This document shows positions 36,621 to 48,142 of a stretch of DNA of 64,000 nucleotides, one piece after another. The notes beneath the pieces are model-generated. The model was not told the origin of the DNA, ran no database searches, and worked only from the letters and a program-made list of their open reading frames with translations. Within the stretch, counting starts at the first letter, position 1; each line of letters begins with the position of its first letter. The position numbers and the translations under genes were made by a program. Location: contig OY365807.1 of the NCBI GenBank assembly GCA_959347315.1, positions 35,209,312 to 35,273,311 of the forward strand, in the 5' to 3' direction. This DNA comes from Bimastos eiseni (lineage: Eukaryota > Annelida > Clitellata > Crassiclitellata > Lumbricidae).

Positions 36621-36815
36621 ATTGGCTACATCTCAGGCTGAACGAGAGCACAAGAGAAGAACGGTTGGCGGCTGACCGTGGAAACGGCTATACGCTCCTA
36701 TGCGGGGCATGCTTTTGAAGATAATGATGATGACGATGACGATGACGACGACGACGACGATGACGATGACGATGACGATGATTATGATGATGATGATGAT
36801 GATGATATGACTAAA
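36620..36815 (+). mobile_element. 3' end of the interrupted RTE-like LINE with microsatellite tail
   Basis: After the inserted LINE the plus-strand reading resumes with GWRLTVETAIRSYAGHAFED. This resembles the end of the same kind of RT ORF. It runs into a (GATGAC)n/(GATGAT)n tract at 36724-36809, consistent with the simple-repeat tails of RTE elements. Confidence 0.6.
36724..36809. repeat. (GATGAC)n/(GATGAT)n microsatellite
   Basis: Pure trinucleotide-like tract at the 3' end of the RTE-like LINE. It encodes an artefactual poly-Asp. Confidence 0.95.
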
Positions 36816-37439
36816 AAAATATTCAAAACTATAATTGCAGAACGAACAAAATTGAAGGTATAATTTTTACACTCATTATGCATTCCTCTGCAGCAGAATC
36901 ATTGCAATTTTTAGATATATGTTTAATAGGCCTCTAACAATAATTCAACACAATCAAAACTTTATGCCTCTCCATTCTCATACATTGAGGCAAAATGCTC
37001 ATTCATGGAATAGATAATATCCAATCCACACACTCTACATTTTCCCTGTTTCAGCGACTCTCTGTGGTCTGTGTGTTTGGGCGGGATAACTGATTCCTGC
37101 TTGTGGGTTACAAATGACCGACTCACTTCCAAAACCCCCAAATTGACACCGAGTGTAAAGCCAACAATCCAAAAATTATCATTGCAATGATCATAATTAG
37201 TGCTTGTTAAATTGTGGTAACAATTGCTGTAAGTCATGTGAAACTTGTCTAATTGAGTAAAATTTTTAATAAGGTAACGCACTATGATGTTTGAAGTGAT
37301 GATGTGACTAGGCCTACACATTTTATCGACCCGACGCTCGTCACACATCGTCGCAAATGTGTAACCCTCTCCCCAAGGCGCGTGATGTCATTTACGGACA
37401 GCTCCTGAGTCCTGACCCTTCCACACACCTAGGCGTCTA

Positions 37440-38090
37440 AGTCTATATTATATCCTTTTCATCCAGAGTATCTTCACCCAAAGTTCCTCTAGCTGTCCGA
37501 TATATCTTGGTGTTACTTTTGATCCGCTGCTTTTCTCTAGCCACATCTTCAGCCCATCGCGCTCTTGCTTCATGATGCACATCCAGCATTTGCTCGACTT
37601 CTTCACTGCCTCCTCATCGTTACCTCACTCCAAGCGCGATTAGACCTACTGCAGTTTCCTCCTCCAGTCTTCTTTAACCTTGAATCCATTCAACTCAATC
37701 GTCTGCAACGTCCAACAACTCTTTTTCTCTCTAGAAACGCCCAAGAAATTATCGTGTCACTCCCATCTACAATTCACTCCATTGGCTAAAATCTCAGACC
37801 TAGAGCTAGTCAAAGTTCCACCCCTAACCCACAACTCACAGTCCAAATAGGACCTATCTTCACCATCCATGCGGCCAGCCCGCTTTACCCGACTATTCTA
37901 TTGTCTGAGTCTGTCTCTAGGTCAATCGATCTATCGCTGTGGCTTTCATGTTGTCTTTGAATACGCACATTTTCGGTTCTTCCATCATCATTGCCAATCG
38001 TCCACAATCAAGTTCTTCAGACTCCTCCATCAGACCAACCGAGAGGGTCAAGGGGTCAAGCACCCAGGGACTCAACGAATTGTAGGGGCA
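37440..38090 (+). mobile_element. CR1-like LINE C-terminal fragment
   Basis: The plus strand reads YLGVTFDPLLFSSHI, then NSLHWLKSQ in another frame, with several stops. It shares the KxPRNYRVTPIYNSLHW-like segment with the copy at 50.6-51.2 kb. Confidence 0.55.
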
Positions 38091-38154
38091 ATCAACATAA
38101 TTTGTGACAAATATTTCATCAGTTAACCAAAGTCTATGATTTATGCCTCGTCAG

Positions 38155-38225
38155 ATATATATATATATATATATATATCGTAGCAAAACCCGTTATATAT
38201 ATATTTTATATATATATAGATATAT
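38155..38225. repeat. (TA)n with short duplicated spacer
   Basis: Two TATATA tracts, each next to a GCAAAACCCGTT/GCAAAATCCGTT block. Confidence 0.85.
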
Positions 38226-38389
38226 TGTGGCAAAATCCGTTCTCTATACTATATGGCTGGCACCGAGCGTAATGTTGGTCAGCAGCAGAACAGTCCAACA
38301 GACGCCCAGGGAAACTCCGGATTCCTCCCTTAATCTTCAGGAGGCGGTCCTGAGATCTTCCCAAGTTCGATTGCCCGCTGGGTAAGTCT

Positions 38390-38465
38390 GGCGTTTTGGC
38401 GCAGATATGCACTTCTGAGCAAAAGATGTTGGAAGAAGGGAGGTATCAAATTTCGGTAATAAGAG
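38390..38465 (+). mobile_element. SINE family A 3' end, partial
   Basis: TGCACTTCTGAGCAAAAGATG then GGAAGAAGGGAGGTATCAAATTT matches the tail of family A. The sequence before it (AAGTTCGATTGCCCG) is a different tRNA-like head, so the copy is mosaic or truncated. Confidence 0.55.
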
Positions 38466-38861
38466 AAGGACACTACCGATGATGACACCGTACACGATCC
38501 AACCAATAATATCGACTCAATTTCCATTTTCCACGAATTTGTCTTTATCCACAACTAATCACGAAGATCGTTCTGCATACACTTCAAAAACGAACTGTTC
38601 AATGCACGGTAATAAGCATGTTCTACTCGAGAGACAATTCGACTCACACACGCTTGAGGCAGCGCTCGTGAATAAGCTGGTGCCCTCCGCTTGACTTGTT
38701 TGGCATTGTTATAGTTTGGAAATGAAGAGATTTAATAAAATTTGTTTCTTCAGCTGAGATTAACTAAAGGGGGCTTTTGAGGCTCAGAGGGTCGAATGCT
38801 CTGTGTCGATGGATCAAACAACGAACATGGAGAGAGTGCGTATTGGAAAAGCCATAAGAGA

Positions 38862-39000
38862 AGGCCATTGGAGAAGGTCAAAGGAGGCCATCTGAGGAGG
38901 CCATCTGAGGAGGCCATCTGAGGAAGTCATCAGAGGAGGCAATCGGAAGAGGCCGTCGGAGAAGGCCATCGAAGAAGGCTGTAAACTTCAACTTTCTTTT
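38862..39000. repeat. GAGGAGGCCATCTG minisatellite, part 1
   Basis: 13-15 bp units GAGGAGGCCATCTGA with variants. Related to the block at 39297-39608, from which it is separated by about 300 bp of unique sequence. Confidence 0.85.
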
Positions 39001-39296
39001 CCTTGAGTTAAGCTTACCAAACTACAAGAATCGAGACACGTCTTCTTGTTTTCTCAATTTTCTTTATTAACAACATAAAATATAGATAGTGCCTAAACGA
39101 CTGTACACAAATTAAAATATAAAACGACCGTCCGTATCCTTCGGAAGTCAGAGCAGCAACTGTCTTAATATAAGCAATCAAACGTCTTATCAATACCTTC
39201 TGTCTGCCACCTCATTCGCCCCTAGCAGCCCTTCCAAACACCACCACCCACTTGCGCCCCAAGTGTCTAAATCAACATATTAACAAACATTGGCTG

Positions 39297-39608
39297 ACAA
39301 AGGCCATATGGCGAGGCCATTGGAGGAGACCATCTGAGGAGGCCATCGGAGGAGACCATCTTAGGAGGCCGTAAGAGGAAGCCATCGAAGAAGGCCATAT
39401 GGCGAGGCCATTGGAGGAGACCATCTGAGGAGGCCATCGGAGGAGACCATCTTAGGAGGCCGTAGGAGAAAGCCATCGAAGAAGGCCACATGGCGAGGCC
39501 ATTGGAGGAGACCATCTGAGGAGGCCATCGGAGGAGACCATCGGAGGAGGCTATCGGAGGAGGCGATCGGAGGAGGCTATTGGAGGAGGCTATTGGAGGA
39601 GGCTATCT
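39297..39608. repeat. GAGGAGGCCATCGG minisatellite, part 2, with higher-order unit
   Basis: The same short unit arranged in blocks of about 90 bp that start TGGCGAGGCCATTGGAGG near 39309, 39402 and 39490, ending in simple AGGAGGCTATCGG repeats. Confidence 0.85.
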
Positions 39609-40766
39609 CTCACGATCGATCCGGTTTCGATTCATCGATATTCGGCTGATATGTCTTCTACGTTTCGCCCTTTATGGATGTCGCCGCTACACTATCTGAC
39701 ATGACATTTCATTATTACGCAGCTCGACTACAATGCGTCGCGCAATTAATCAATTCGCAATATGTAAGCTGTATATCTATCTCTATAGATTGTTTATACA
39801 GGGCTCTGTCGTCATGTCGTCCCCGTCGGCGTACAGCTGTGACGAATTAATTAGTCGATTGTCACCGAGATATTTTGAATCATTTGCCATTTTAAATCCT
39901 TTAAATTAGCAGACAGCTTCTTCTCACAGGTCATAGTTAGTCTTTAGCCTAGTTACAGCATGTGTTGTATCAACAAGTATATACGACTAATTAAGTCCTC
40001 AGTGAAATGTCACACCATCATCTCCGACCTATGCTGACGTCTTGACAAATCAAACAGAACAGCAGAAATCGATGGGAAACCTGAGACAGATCGAGGCTGG
40101 CGTCTTCATCCGTTGTCCAATACATGGCTAAAAGTTCATACGTTGCTAAAGCATAAAGCCCTGGATATGCTTAAGAATGTCTAAATGGCTTCAGACCTGT
40201 TTGATGACTATTTAGCGTTGCATTCTGTTCAGAGCCCTTGTCTTGTTAGTAGACCTATATAGGACTACGAACTAGTTCACATTGAATTTGCTTAGATGGA
40301 TTTACGTGACTCAGCTGTCCTTGTCGATGTCCTTGCCCTGGGTACAAGGGGAATAGGAGATCAAGTCGATCAGCGACCGGAAAGTAGCAGTCAGAGCTTG
40401 TAAGTGCTATAGGTCTACTATTGGCATTGGTTCGTAGGCTACTAAATCGGTGAAGGCAGAACTGCATGGTCCCGGTGTCAATGATGGCGTTGTTGCTGCT
40501 GATGTTGACTGCGATTAACCGTAGTGGGTGTGATGATGCTGATGATCATAATTATACGATGTTATTGTGGAAAGGGCAAAGCAAGGTGTAAACATTGAGT
40601 AGGTCAAGCATCGTGTCTAGTGTCCACTGCCCCGTTGTAAAGCAATCTTCTTGGCTGAGAGCCTGATTCAGATATAAGAAATGCTTGCCACCAGCTGACG
40701 ACGATTTTCTCCACCCTGAATCGCGGGAACAACCAATTCATCTGATTTGGTAGGCTATTCTGCGAC

Positions 40767-40769
<3 letters not shown>

Positions 40770-40827
<58 letters not shown>
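40770..40827. repeat. (AT)n microsatellite
   Basis: An uninterrupted AT run of about 58 bp. Confidence 0.97.
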
Positions 40828-40828
<1 letters not shown>

Positions 40829-41538
40829 GAATTCGAATTGCATATCTGCAGCATCGCTTTTCTATAGTCCACGAAGATCTATAGACGAAGGTTCTAGTGC
40901 TTATAGATATCTTTGTCTGGTGTCTCTCTAGCGTGCAGTTATCATTGGTGCAACCTTAGAATCTTCTCGCATCATAATATAACTGTCCGTTTAATGTGTA
41001 TCTGCCATCTGGCACCAGCGTCAGAATTGCTTAGGACAATTATACCATCTACAGTACTTGCAAGTCAAGTCGCCTCAATTTAGAAGCACCAGTTCCTACA
41101 TGTAGGCCTATGAACCAGGCTTGATCATTGGCATTCATTGCACTGGTTTGCGCAGGGTATTATTTCCAGCATTTGCCTTGTAGCAATGTGTTTTAAATTG
41201 CTTCGGATTTATGTTTTGGCATGCATGAATGTATGACCCCATTCAGTTTCAGCCAGAGACCACTGCACTGAATTTCTATTCAAAAGGGAACTGAGTTTAA
41301 GATCGTGATGCATAGATAAGCTAAATATGTCAGTATAAAGGTTATGCATGGTTAAACCTATGGAACGAGCCTCGACAGCGCAGCATAAGTGCTTGGCTGT
41401 GGTTGGTCCAACTTTCTGGAATTGGTTGTTTCTTTTTTTTCTTGAACTTTCTATAGTTGCCGATTGAAGAACATTCTATTCAATCGATGCTCTGCGTTGC
41501 CGCATACCGTGCGCGTGGACACCTCTAGCTAAGGAGTT

Positions 41539-41539
41539 T

Positions 41540-41637
<98 letters not shown>

Positions 41638-41690
41638 AGTCGTCGTCATCGTCGTCATCATCATCAGCAGCAGCAGCATCATTAGCATCA
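41539..41690. repeat. (ATC)n microsatellite
   Basis: About 33 pure ATC units, then interrupted GTC/ATC and AGC units. Long Asp or Met frames across it are artefacts. Confidence 0.97.
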
Positions 41691-41869
41691 TCAGCATCAG
41701 CTTCAGCATCATTTATCGCTGCCGACACCATTGCAAAAGGCTAACGCAGAAAACGGTTTATTGCTTTGAAGTTTGTAATTTGGTGGCAAGGATGCATGAG
41801 AGCAAAATTATGACTAAACCAGCTTTTGGGCGGTCTTTACCGCACTCACACGAACACAAAGACACACCT

Positions 41870-41915
41870 TATATATATATACATTATATATACATATATA
41901 TGTATATATATATAA
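41870..41915. repeat. (TA)n run
   Basis: Interrupted TATATA tract. Confidence 0.9.
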
Positions 41916-43126
41916 CACACACCGATGCCTTAGGGGTGGATGACACTAAATCACACAGCGCACAAATCATTTTATCAGTCAAGGAATTGCATGAGCGGAT
42001 ATTGTCGGTCGAAGTGTGCAAGCGATGTCCTGATGATGTCGCGAACTTAACAATAACAAAAGCGCTGCAGGGCACACAGGTGCACCAGCGATGCCCTCGG
42101 ATAGCCCCTCATCAGACTGCTTCCATGAATTCTATGCTGCATGGCCTCAGTGTGTAATGAATATGATTAGAAATTGTCGTCATGAGAGGTGAGCAAATGG
42201 CCGAGCTGTTAAATTAAAATCTATTTCAGGGTATCGGTGACAGGTGCACAATGTGTGGCGTAGTACTTATGTGTTGTCTAACTAGGCTAGCTGGATATAA
42301 GATTTTATTACACAGGTCCAGCGTTTCTGTGTATGATTCATTAAATTCATCTATGCATATAGGCCTATACTTTTATAGGCCTATATGTTGTTATCGGCTG
42401 ACATTGTAGTTAGATTGGAGTTTGGGATGCAATTCAGGACATGTACCATCTATAGCTCGTCTAAAGTCTAGAATGATGGAACTGGATTCATATATACGTA
42501 CTATAGGCTGGCTATGAATGAGTGCATGAATATTCTGATCAACACTTTCTAAATACGAAGTCGTAGAAACTAGCTTATTTACACACGTCCGGATTCTGCC
42601 ATAACCAACAATCAACGAGACAACTACGATGCAAAAAGTGATATTGAGAAAATAAGAATTGTAAGAAGTTTTCAGTCGATGTCGACTTTCGCTGAAGTAC
42701 TAATAGGAACAGCAAATCGTATCCCTGAAATGGCCACAATAGCGTCAGTCGCGGAGAAATTGCACTGATAGACGAGACACAAGTGCACAACGAAAGCTAA
42801 CAAACCCGGTTTGCGTAGCAGCGCATATGTAGGCCTAGTGTCACTGGAAAATGGAAACAGAGTTACTAACAAACCGTACAAACTAGTGCACCAGCGCATC
42901 AAGTACTGACAGTACTGTACACTAATACAGTCACTATGAGTTGAGCTGTAGGCCTCCACTGTTATTTTGTTCATACGCAATAGTCGCCTCGCCAGTTGTT
43001 TAAATATAAGATACTATGGTTCCTAGATTTAAGCCATGAAATAACGTATATCCTGGCATTGCAATGCTTTGCGATGGTCCGTTAATGCTATAATCATTAG
43101 CAGGTAACGCCAGGTTAGTTGCTGAT

Positions 43127-43511
43127 CAGGGACGTCATTTGGGAGGGGGGACAGCGGGGAATTTGCCCCTGAACTTTCTGATTTGGATTATAGTGCGTTC
43201 AAATTTCCATACGAAGTCATAATTAATAATAGTCATAATAATAATAAATCTCATTTAATTTCATATAATATTAACATTATATCATATCACAAGCACGTGC
43301 CTATGACTGAATAGTTTCACTTTTTTGAAAGTGTGTCAGCATTTTTGCCGATAACAAACATTTAACAAATCAAATCTTTTGTTACCACTGAAAAAACGCA
43401 AAAACGAAACCAAAACAAATTTAAAACAAGATGGAGAAACACCCCCACCCACTCCCGTCGCCAGAAAAATTCTTCCTTGCCCCTCTGGATAAAGCCGAAA
43501 TGACGCCCCTG
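43127..43511. mobile_element. hAT-type MITE with 8-bp target duplication
   Basis: 385 bp. Left end CAGGGACGTCATTTGGG, right end complementary to CAGGGGCGTCATTTCGG. The flanking octamers TTGCTGAT and TTGTTGAT differ at one base, the 8-bp duplication expected for hAT. There is no transposase ORF. Confidence 0.8.
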
Positions 43512-44524
43512 TTGTTGATAAAACAGACAAAAATTATTCAGGAATGTGATGATAACAAAGTGAAAACTGACGATTACATTATTGGTATTTAAACTAAATT
43601 TGCTTATTAGGCGCATAACGATACTTATACAAACACCGAAATTATTAGATTAGGCCTACAGATTAAATTATATGAAATACATTTTGTCTACATCTCTTGT
43701 TCATGACTTGCATAAGCTGCCAAGCATATTCCATTTGTTGCATGGCAGACTATTATTTCTGCCAATTAACATCTTGGCAAATAAGTCTATTGCAAAAGCG
43801 AATACGCTTAGTCCTAAGCAGCATCAATTATACTAAAGTTTGTCTTTCAACAATGTCATTTTCACACTATTTAAGCTACAGAACAAATCCATTGCTCTTT
43901 AAAGTTGAGATTTTGATAGCATAGTGTGTTAGTAGTAAACCACACAGGAAATTGAAATTCGTCACTCGAAGTAGGCCTATTTAAACGACGCCTATTTAGT
44001 GACACAAAATACGAGCTGGCTCTAGTCTTTGTAAGATTTGAGTTTTTCTGATATAGGCAAACACAGAAATGAACTCCATGTCTAAAAAGACAATCGTCAT
44101 TGGTCAAAACACGCATTCCATTTAAGAAGAAACCTCTCTGTCAGTAAACGCCACAGGCTTAGATCCTGCAGAAGAGTAACCGGACAATCACATTTAATAC
44201 CTCCACCATTGTGACTAGGGTTAAAAATAATTATGTTCTTTCTAGTTTCATTTTCAAAGGCCTACGTAGGCCTATATGATGCATTTGCGACATCATTTCG
44301 TCATCATTTCAGTAGAAACGCCTTACATAAGCAATTGCCTATTCATCTCTCAGCGATTAAGATTTATTACACGGTACAATTCCTGCCGCGTCAGCACTTG
44401 CCAAAACAGCTATCAACAGCTATAGTTGACGGAGAAATTCTTATTAAAATAGTTATTGTCATATCGGAATTCCTGACATGTCAGAGTCCAGTTACACAAT
44501 CCCCAACAAGCCTAGCAACGCAAT

Positions 44525-44530
44525 TTTATT
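44525..44530 (-). terminator. Poly(A) signal of the Gfi1/Senseless-like gene
   Basis: AATAAA on the minus strand, 54 bases downstream of the stop codon. It implies a very short 3' UTR if used. Confidence 0.45.
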
Positions 44531-44583
44531 CTCAAACCACTAGGCCTATCCGGAATTTGCATCAATAAGGGTACTTTACAAAA

Positions 44584-45254
44584 TCAGTACTTGGCTAGAC
44601 AGCCGAAGTTCTTCGAAGAAAGGTCGTAAGGCTTCACCTGGTCATCAACTTTGCACAGCCAATTGTCTGGATGCCACGAGGGCAAATAGAAGCCTCTGTC
44701 GCCAAGGCAGTTCCCTACTGCGCCCAAAGCAATGGGACCTATATCTGAGACAGCTGGGAAGTCAAGGCGACGCAATGTATCTACAGAGTATGAGCCGAAG
44801 AGTATCGAAGCCGCTCCTCGACTGAACCCAAGCGACGTTCCGGCTGAGACGAAGCTCTTCTCATCCTGTTCTGCGGACCGAGACGGCGACTTCAAGAATC
44901 CATTCGACCTTGACGGATGGGTTTCGAATAACGTCGAACGCTGTACGTCGACGGCGGTTGTCTGGATATGCCTGACGCCTGTGCTAGGCCACTGGAGAAG
45001 AAGACGACGTGACAGAACCCTCGGCTCAATGGACATGGCTGCTGTGGTCGTTCTAGAGCTGAGTTCACGAGGTCGAGGGACGCCAGAGTGTTGGACGTCC
45101 ATGTGGCGACGCAGGTCGATCTTCTTCTGGAAGGTTCTGGGACAGAGGTGGCACGTGAATGGTCGGTAGTTGGAATGCTTGCGACTGTGGGTTATCAGGT
45201 TCGAAGACTGGCTGAATGCCTTGCCGCAAAGGCGACACACGTATGGCTTCTCGC
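44584..45254 (-). CDS. Gfi1/Senseless-like terminal exon (zinc fingers 3-4 and tail)
   Basis: 671 nt, preceded on the minus strand by acceptor TTGTAG. It encodes [13 protein letters not shown]...HSRKH and [13 protein letters not shown]...HMDVQH, then about 160 residues of non-zinc-finger tail rich in Ser/Arg and hydrophobics, ending in LAKY and TGA at 44586-44584. Vertebrate Gfi1 stops a few residues after its last finger, so the tail is unusual. Confidence 0.87.
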
Positions 45255-48044
45255 CTACAACAGTTTCTCAGTCTTTACCATAAGGTAAACCATAGCCTAT
45301 AAGTTGACTCTATCTGAAGTACAAATAACCTACAATAGCCTTTTTCTACTCGGCCCTAAGTGTTGAAAAAGTTGTTTAGCATCTCTAGTAAATAAAAACG
45401 TAGGCCTAAATGTAAATCGTCATATTATCCACAGTTTAGCGAAGGCTCATGTTAGCGACATATAGTTTGCATGCAGCGGTTCTCATCCTTTTTAGTCCTG
45501 CGACCACCTAATAATATTTCAAAAGGTGTGGCGTCCCTCGGCTATTAAAAGTATTGGGTTGCTGTCTTCACCGTGTTTGACTAGGCCTATCATGCATTTT
45601 ATTTCTTATCATTTTGACAATCCATAGCAGCTTAACAGCATGATCAATCGATTAACAGAACAATTTAAAATTTGCTGTTGGCAATAATTTTATTGAGAGA
45701 ATCATAGTCAATCAATCAATCATAAATACTTTATATAGCGCCCCATGACGATATGTACTCAGAGATGCTCCCGGCCTAACCTTCGGCTGAAAGAGGACAA
45801 GAAGTAAGAACAGATTAATCAAAGTCAATATAGTAGAATGCTAGTTCGTGTAATAATCACGATTTTAATAATAATAACGCCGATTTATATGGCGCCGTAA
45901 ACGCGGCCCAAACCACTACAAGGGCGCCGTACAACCTAAAACGAAAATCAGCAAACAGAATAAGCCTTAGAAAAGATAAAAACTTTCAGTTTAGTTTTAA
46001 ATGAGTCTACTGAGTCGGCCAATCTGACGGTAAGTGGGAGACCGTTCCAACACCGCGGATCAGCAGTCGAGAAAGCACGGTCTTCGAAATGCACACGGAG
46101 ATCGGTCTTCACAGAGGATCTGACTCGCAGACCGGACGCGGAGGAGTGAGTCCCGAAGCAGAAACCGCGCAAATACCCGAGAGCTAATCCACGTATCGAT
46201 CTGTAGACGAGCAAGCATAGCTTGAAGTCAATGCGGTAGGGAACAGAAAGCCAGTGCAGAACGTCGCGAAGGAGTGGCGTAACATGGTCATATCTCCGCC
46301 TGTTACAGATGAGTCAAGCGGCAGCGTTTAGCACCGACTGAAGGCAGTTCAGGAGGCACGCCGGCACGCCGGCAAGAGGACTATTGCAGCGATTCACATG
46401 CAAGACGACAAAGGCAGCACCGGCTGCTCTCGCGGCCTCGAGAGGCAAGGACCTTATGCAGCTCCTTATGAGACGGAGTTAACGAAAGCAGTAGCCAACC
46501 TTCGAAGCGACATGGAGTCTCTTGGACAGATTTGACTTCAGGAGGACGCCAAGATCGCGCACCGAGGTCGAAGGCGCTATTGAGGCCCCACATAAGGTCA
46601 GCGGGCTGGTGTCAAGGTGTTGACGTTGTCTGCTAGTATCGCACTATAGGAAGTCGGTCTTCTCGGGGTTAAGCCGCAGTCGATTGGATCGCATCCACAC
46701 CATGCTCCATACGGCGACGCAGGTGATCCGTCTCTGAAGGAGGCCCCGACGTGTATAGCTGCGTGTCTCGGCGTAGAAGTGTGATGACAGCCCATGAGAC
46801 GCAGCGATCTCACCAACGTCGGCGGTGTATAGCAGGAATAGGATCGGTCCCAGCACGGACCCTTGTAGGACACCGCAGCTGAGTGGGCGGGCGGATGAGA
46901 AAACACCGTCAAAGAGCACGATCTGGTGGCGTTCAACATGTTCGGCCGAGCAGGGGTCCCGCACTTTATGGGTCCTCACATATGCAGAGCAGCAGAAGAA
47001 AAATATTCTTTTGCCACGAGTGACTCTAATATTATTAAAGGATGTCTACTTAAACACCAGATTAGATAATTATTGGCACAAGAAGAAAGGAGGCATGAAT
47101 AAAAATAGAAAATTTTTGCATATTTGATAACATTTAATGTTTCTTTGTTGAATTTGACACGCTTTATGTGTTCTTTTGTTGTGATTCTTTGAGACTGGGG
47201 TCCCAACAGTTCTACTGAATAGGATCACCACATTTATTTATCCGCCCTGAGAGGAAGACCTTCCCAAGAGGAAGACTTTTGAGGACGTGATCAGGAGTTG
47301 AAAAGGGATAAGTCTCAGGATGCCGGAAGCGCAGGCCTACCCCAAGTGCAGGCCTACAATAAGTGGACATGGAACAAGGCCGTAAACTTCTCCGAACATT
47401 TCCGATTTTAAGGCTACTTCTCCAGTTTCAATCAATGCCATTAGGCAACCTTGGCCTATGTCTGAAATCCTCTAATTAACTCCTTTTGTATTGATTGCAA
47501 TGTTTCTTGGAACAATGGATTTCCACGGTGTAGTACTACGACTAATAGTCCAGTATTTGCCATTATAGAATAATTATCAATCAATCAATCAATCAATCAA
47601 TGTGAATTTGATATAGCGCCCCTTCAAGATATCTACTCAGATGCGCTCATTATGTGTGCGACTCGGTTAGAATAATAATGGCTCGCACTTTTGCTCCTTA
47701 GCAGATGGCACCAACAGCTGGAACTTGGTTAGCTTTGTGAAAGAAAATGTTGGGACGTTCTTCACGCAATCTACAGTTCCTAATGCAGAGGAATGCATGA
47801 AACCTGCGTCTACAGCACATGCAATGTGTTGTAATCGAACAATTGAATTGTGCCGCTCAAAATCAGTAGGTAGATACCAGAGAACCAGAGGTATATATAT
47901 TATATATTATATATATATTATATATATATAGATATTATATATATAGGAAAGTCTTTAGACTTCTCCAAAAGTTGGTAACAGTCGTCAGTCAAGTTTAGAG
48001 ATAGGCAGAACCGTTGAATGGAAATCTCTTCCCTACGAATCTGC

Positions 48045-48142
<98 letters not shown>

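Larger units (their letters stand above)
39610..43120. other. Non-coding interval with microsatellites
   Basis: Simple repeats as listed. The remaining frames are short and none shows a recognisable domain or paired splice signals. Confidence 0.4.

Noticed and set aside
36678..36863. Poly-Asp frame
   Set aside because: Its acidic run is the (GATGAC)n microsatellite at the end of a LINE.
41476..41731. Poly-Met and poly-Asp frames
   Set aside because: Translation of the (ATC)n microsatellite.
41780..42157. 125-codon plus-strand frame
   Set aside because: Part of it is a TA microsatellite, and I see no homology or splice signals that would support a gene.
44732..45169. 145-codon plus-strand frame
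   Set aside because: Antisense shadow of the Gfi1/Senseless-like terminal exon, which has clear zinc fingers on the minus strand.
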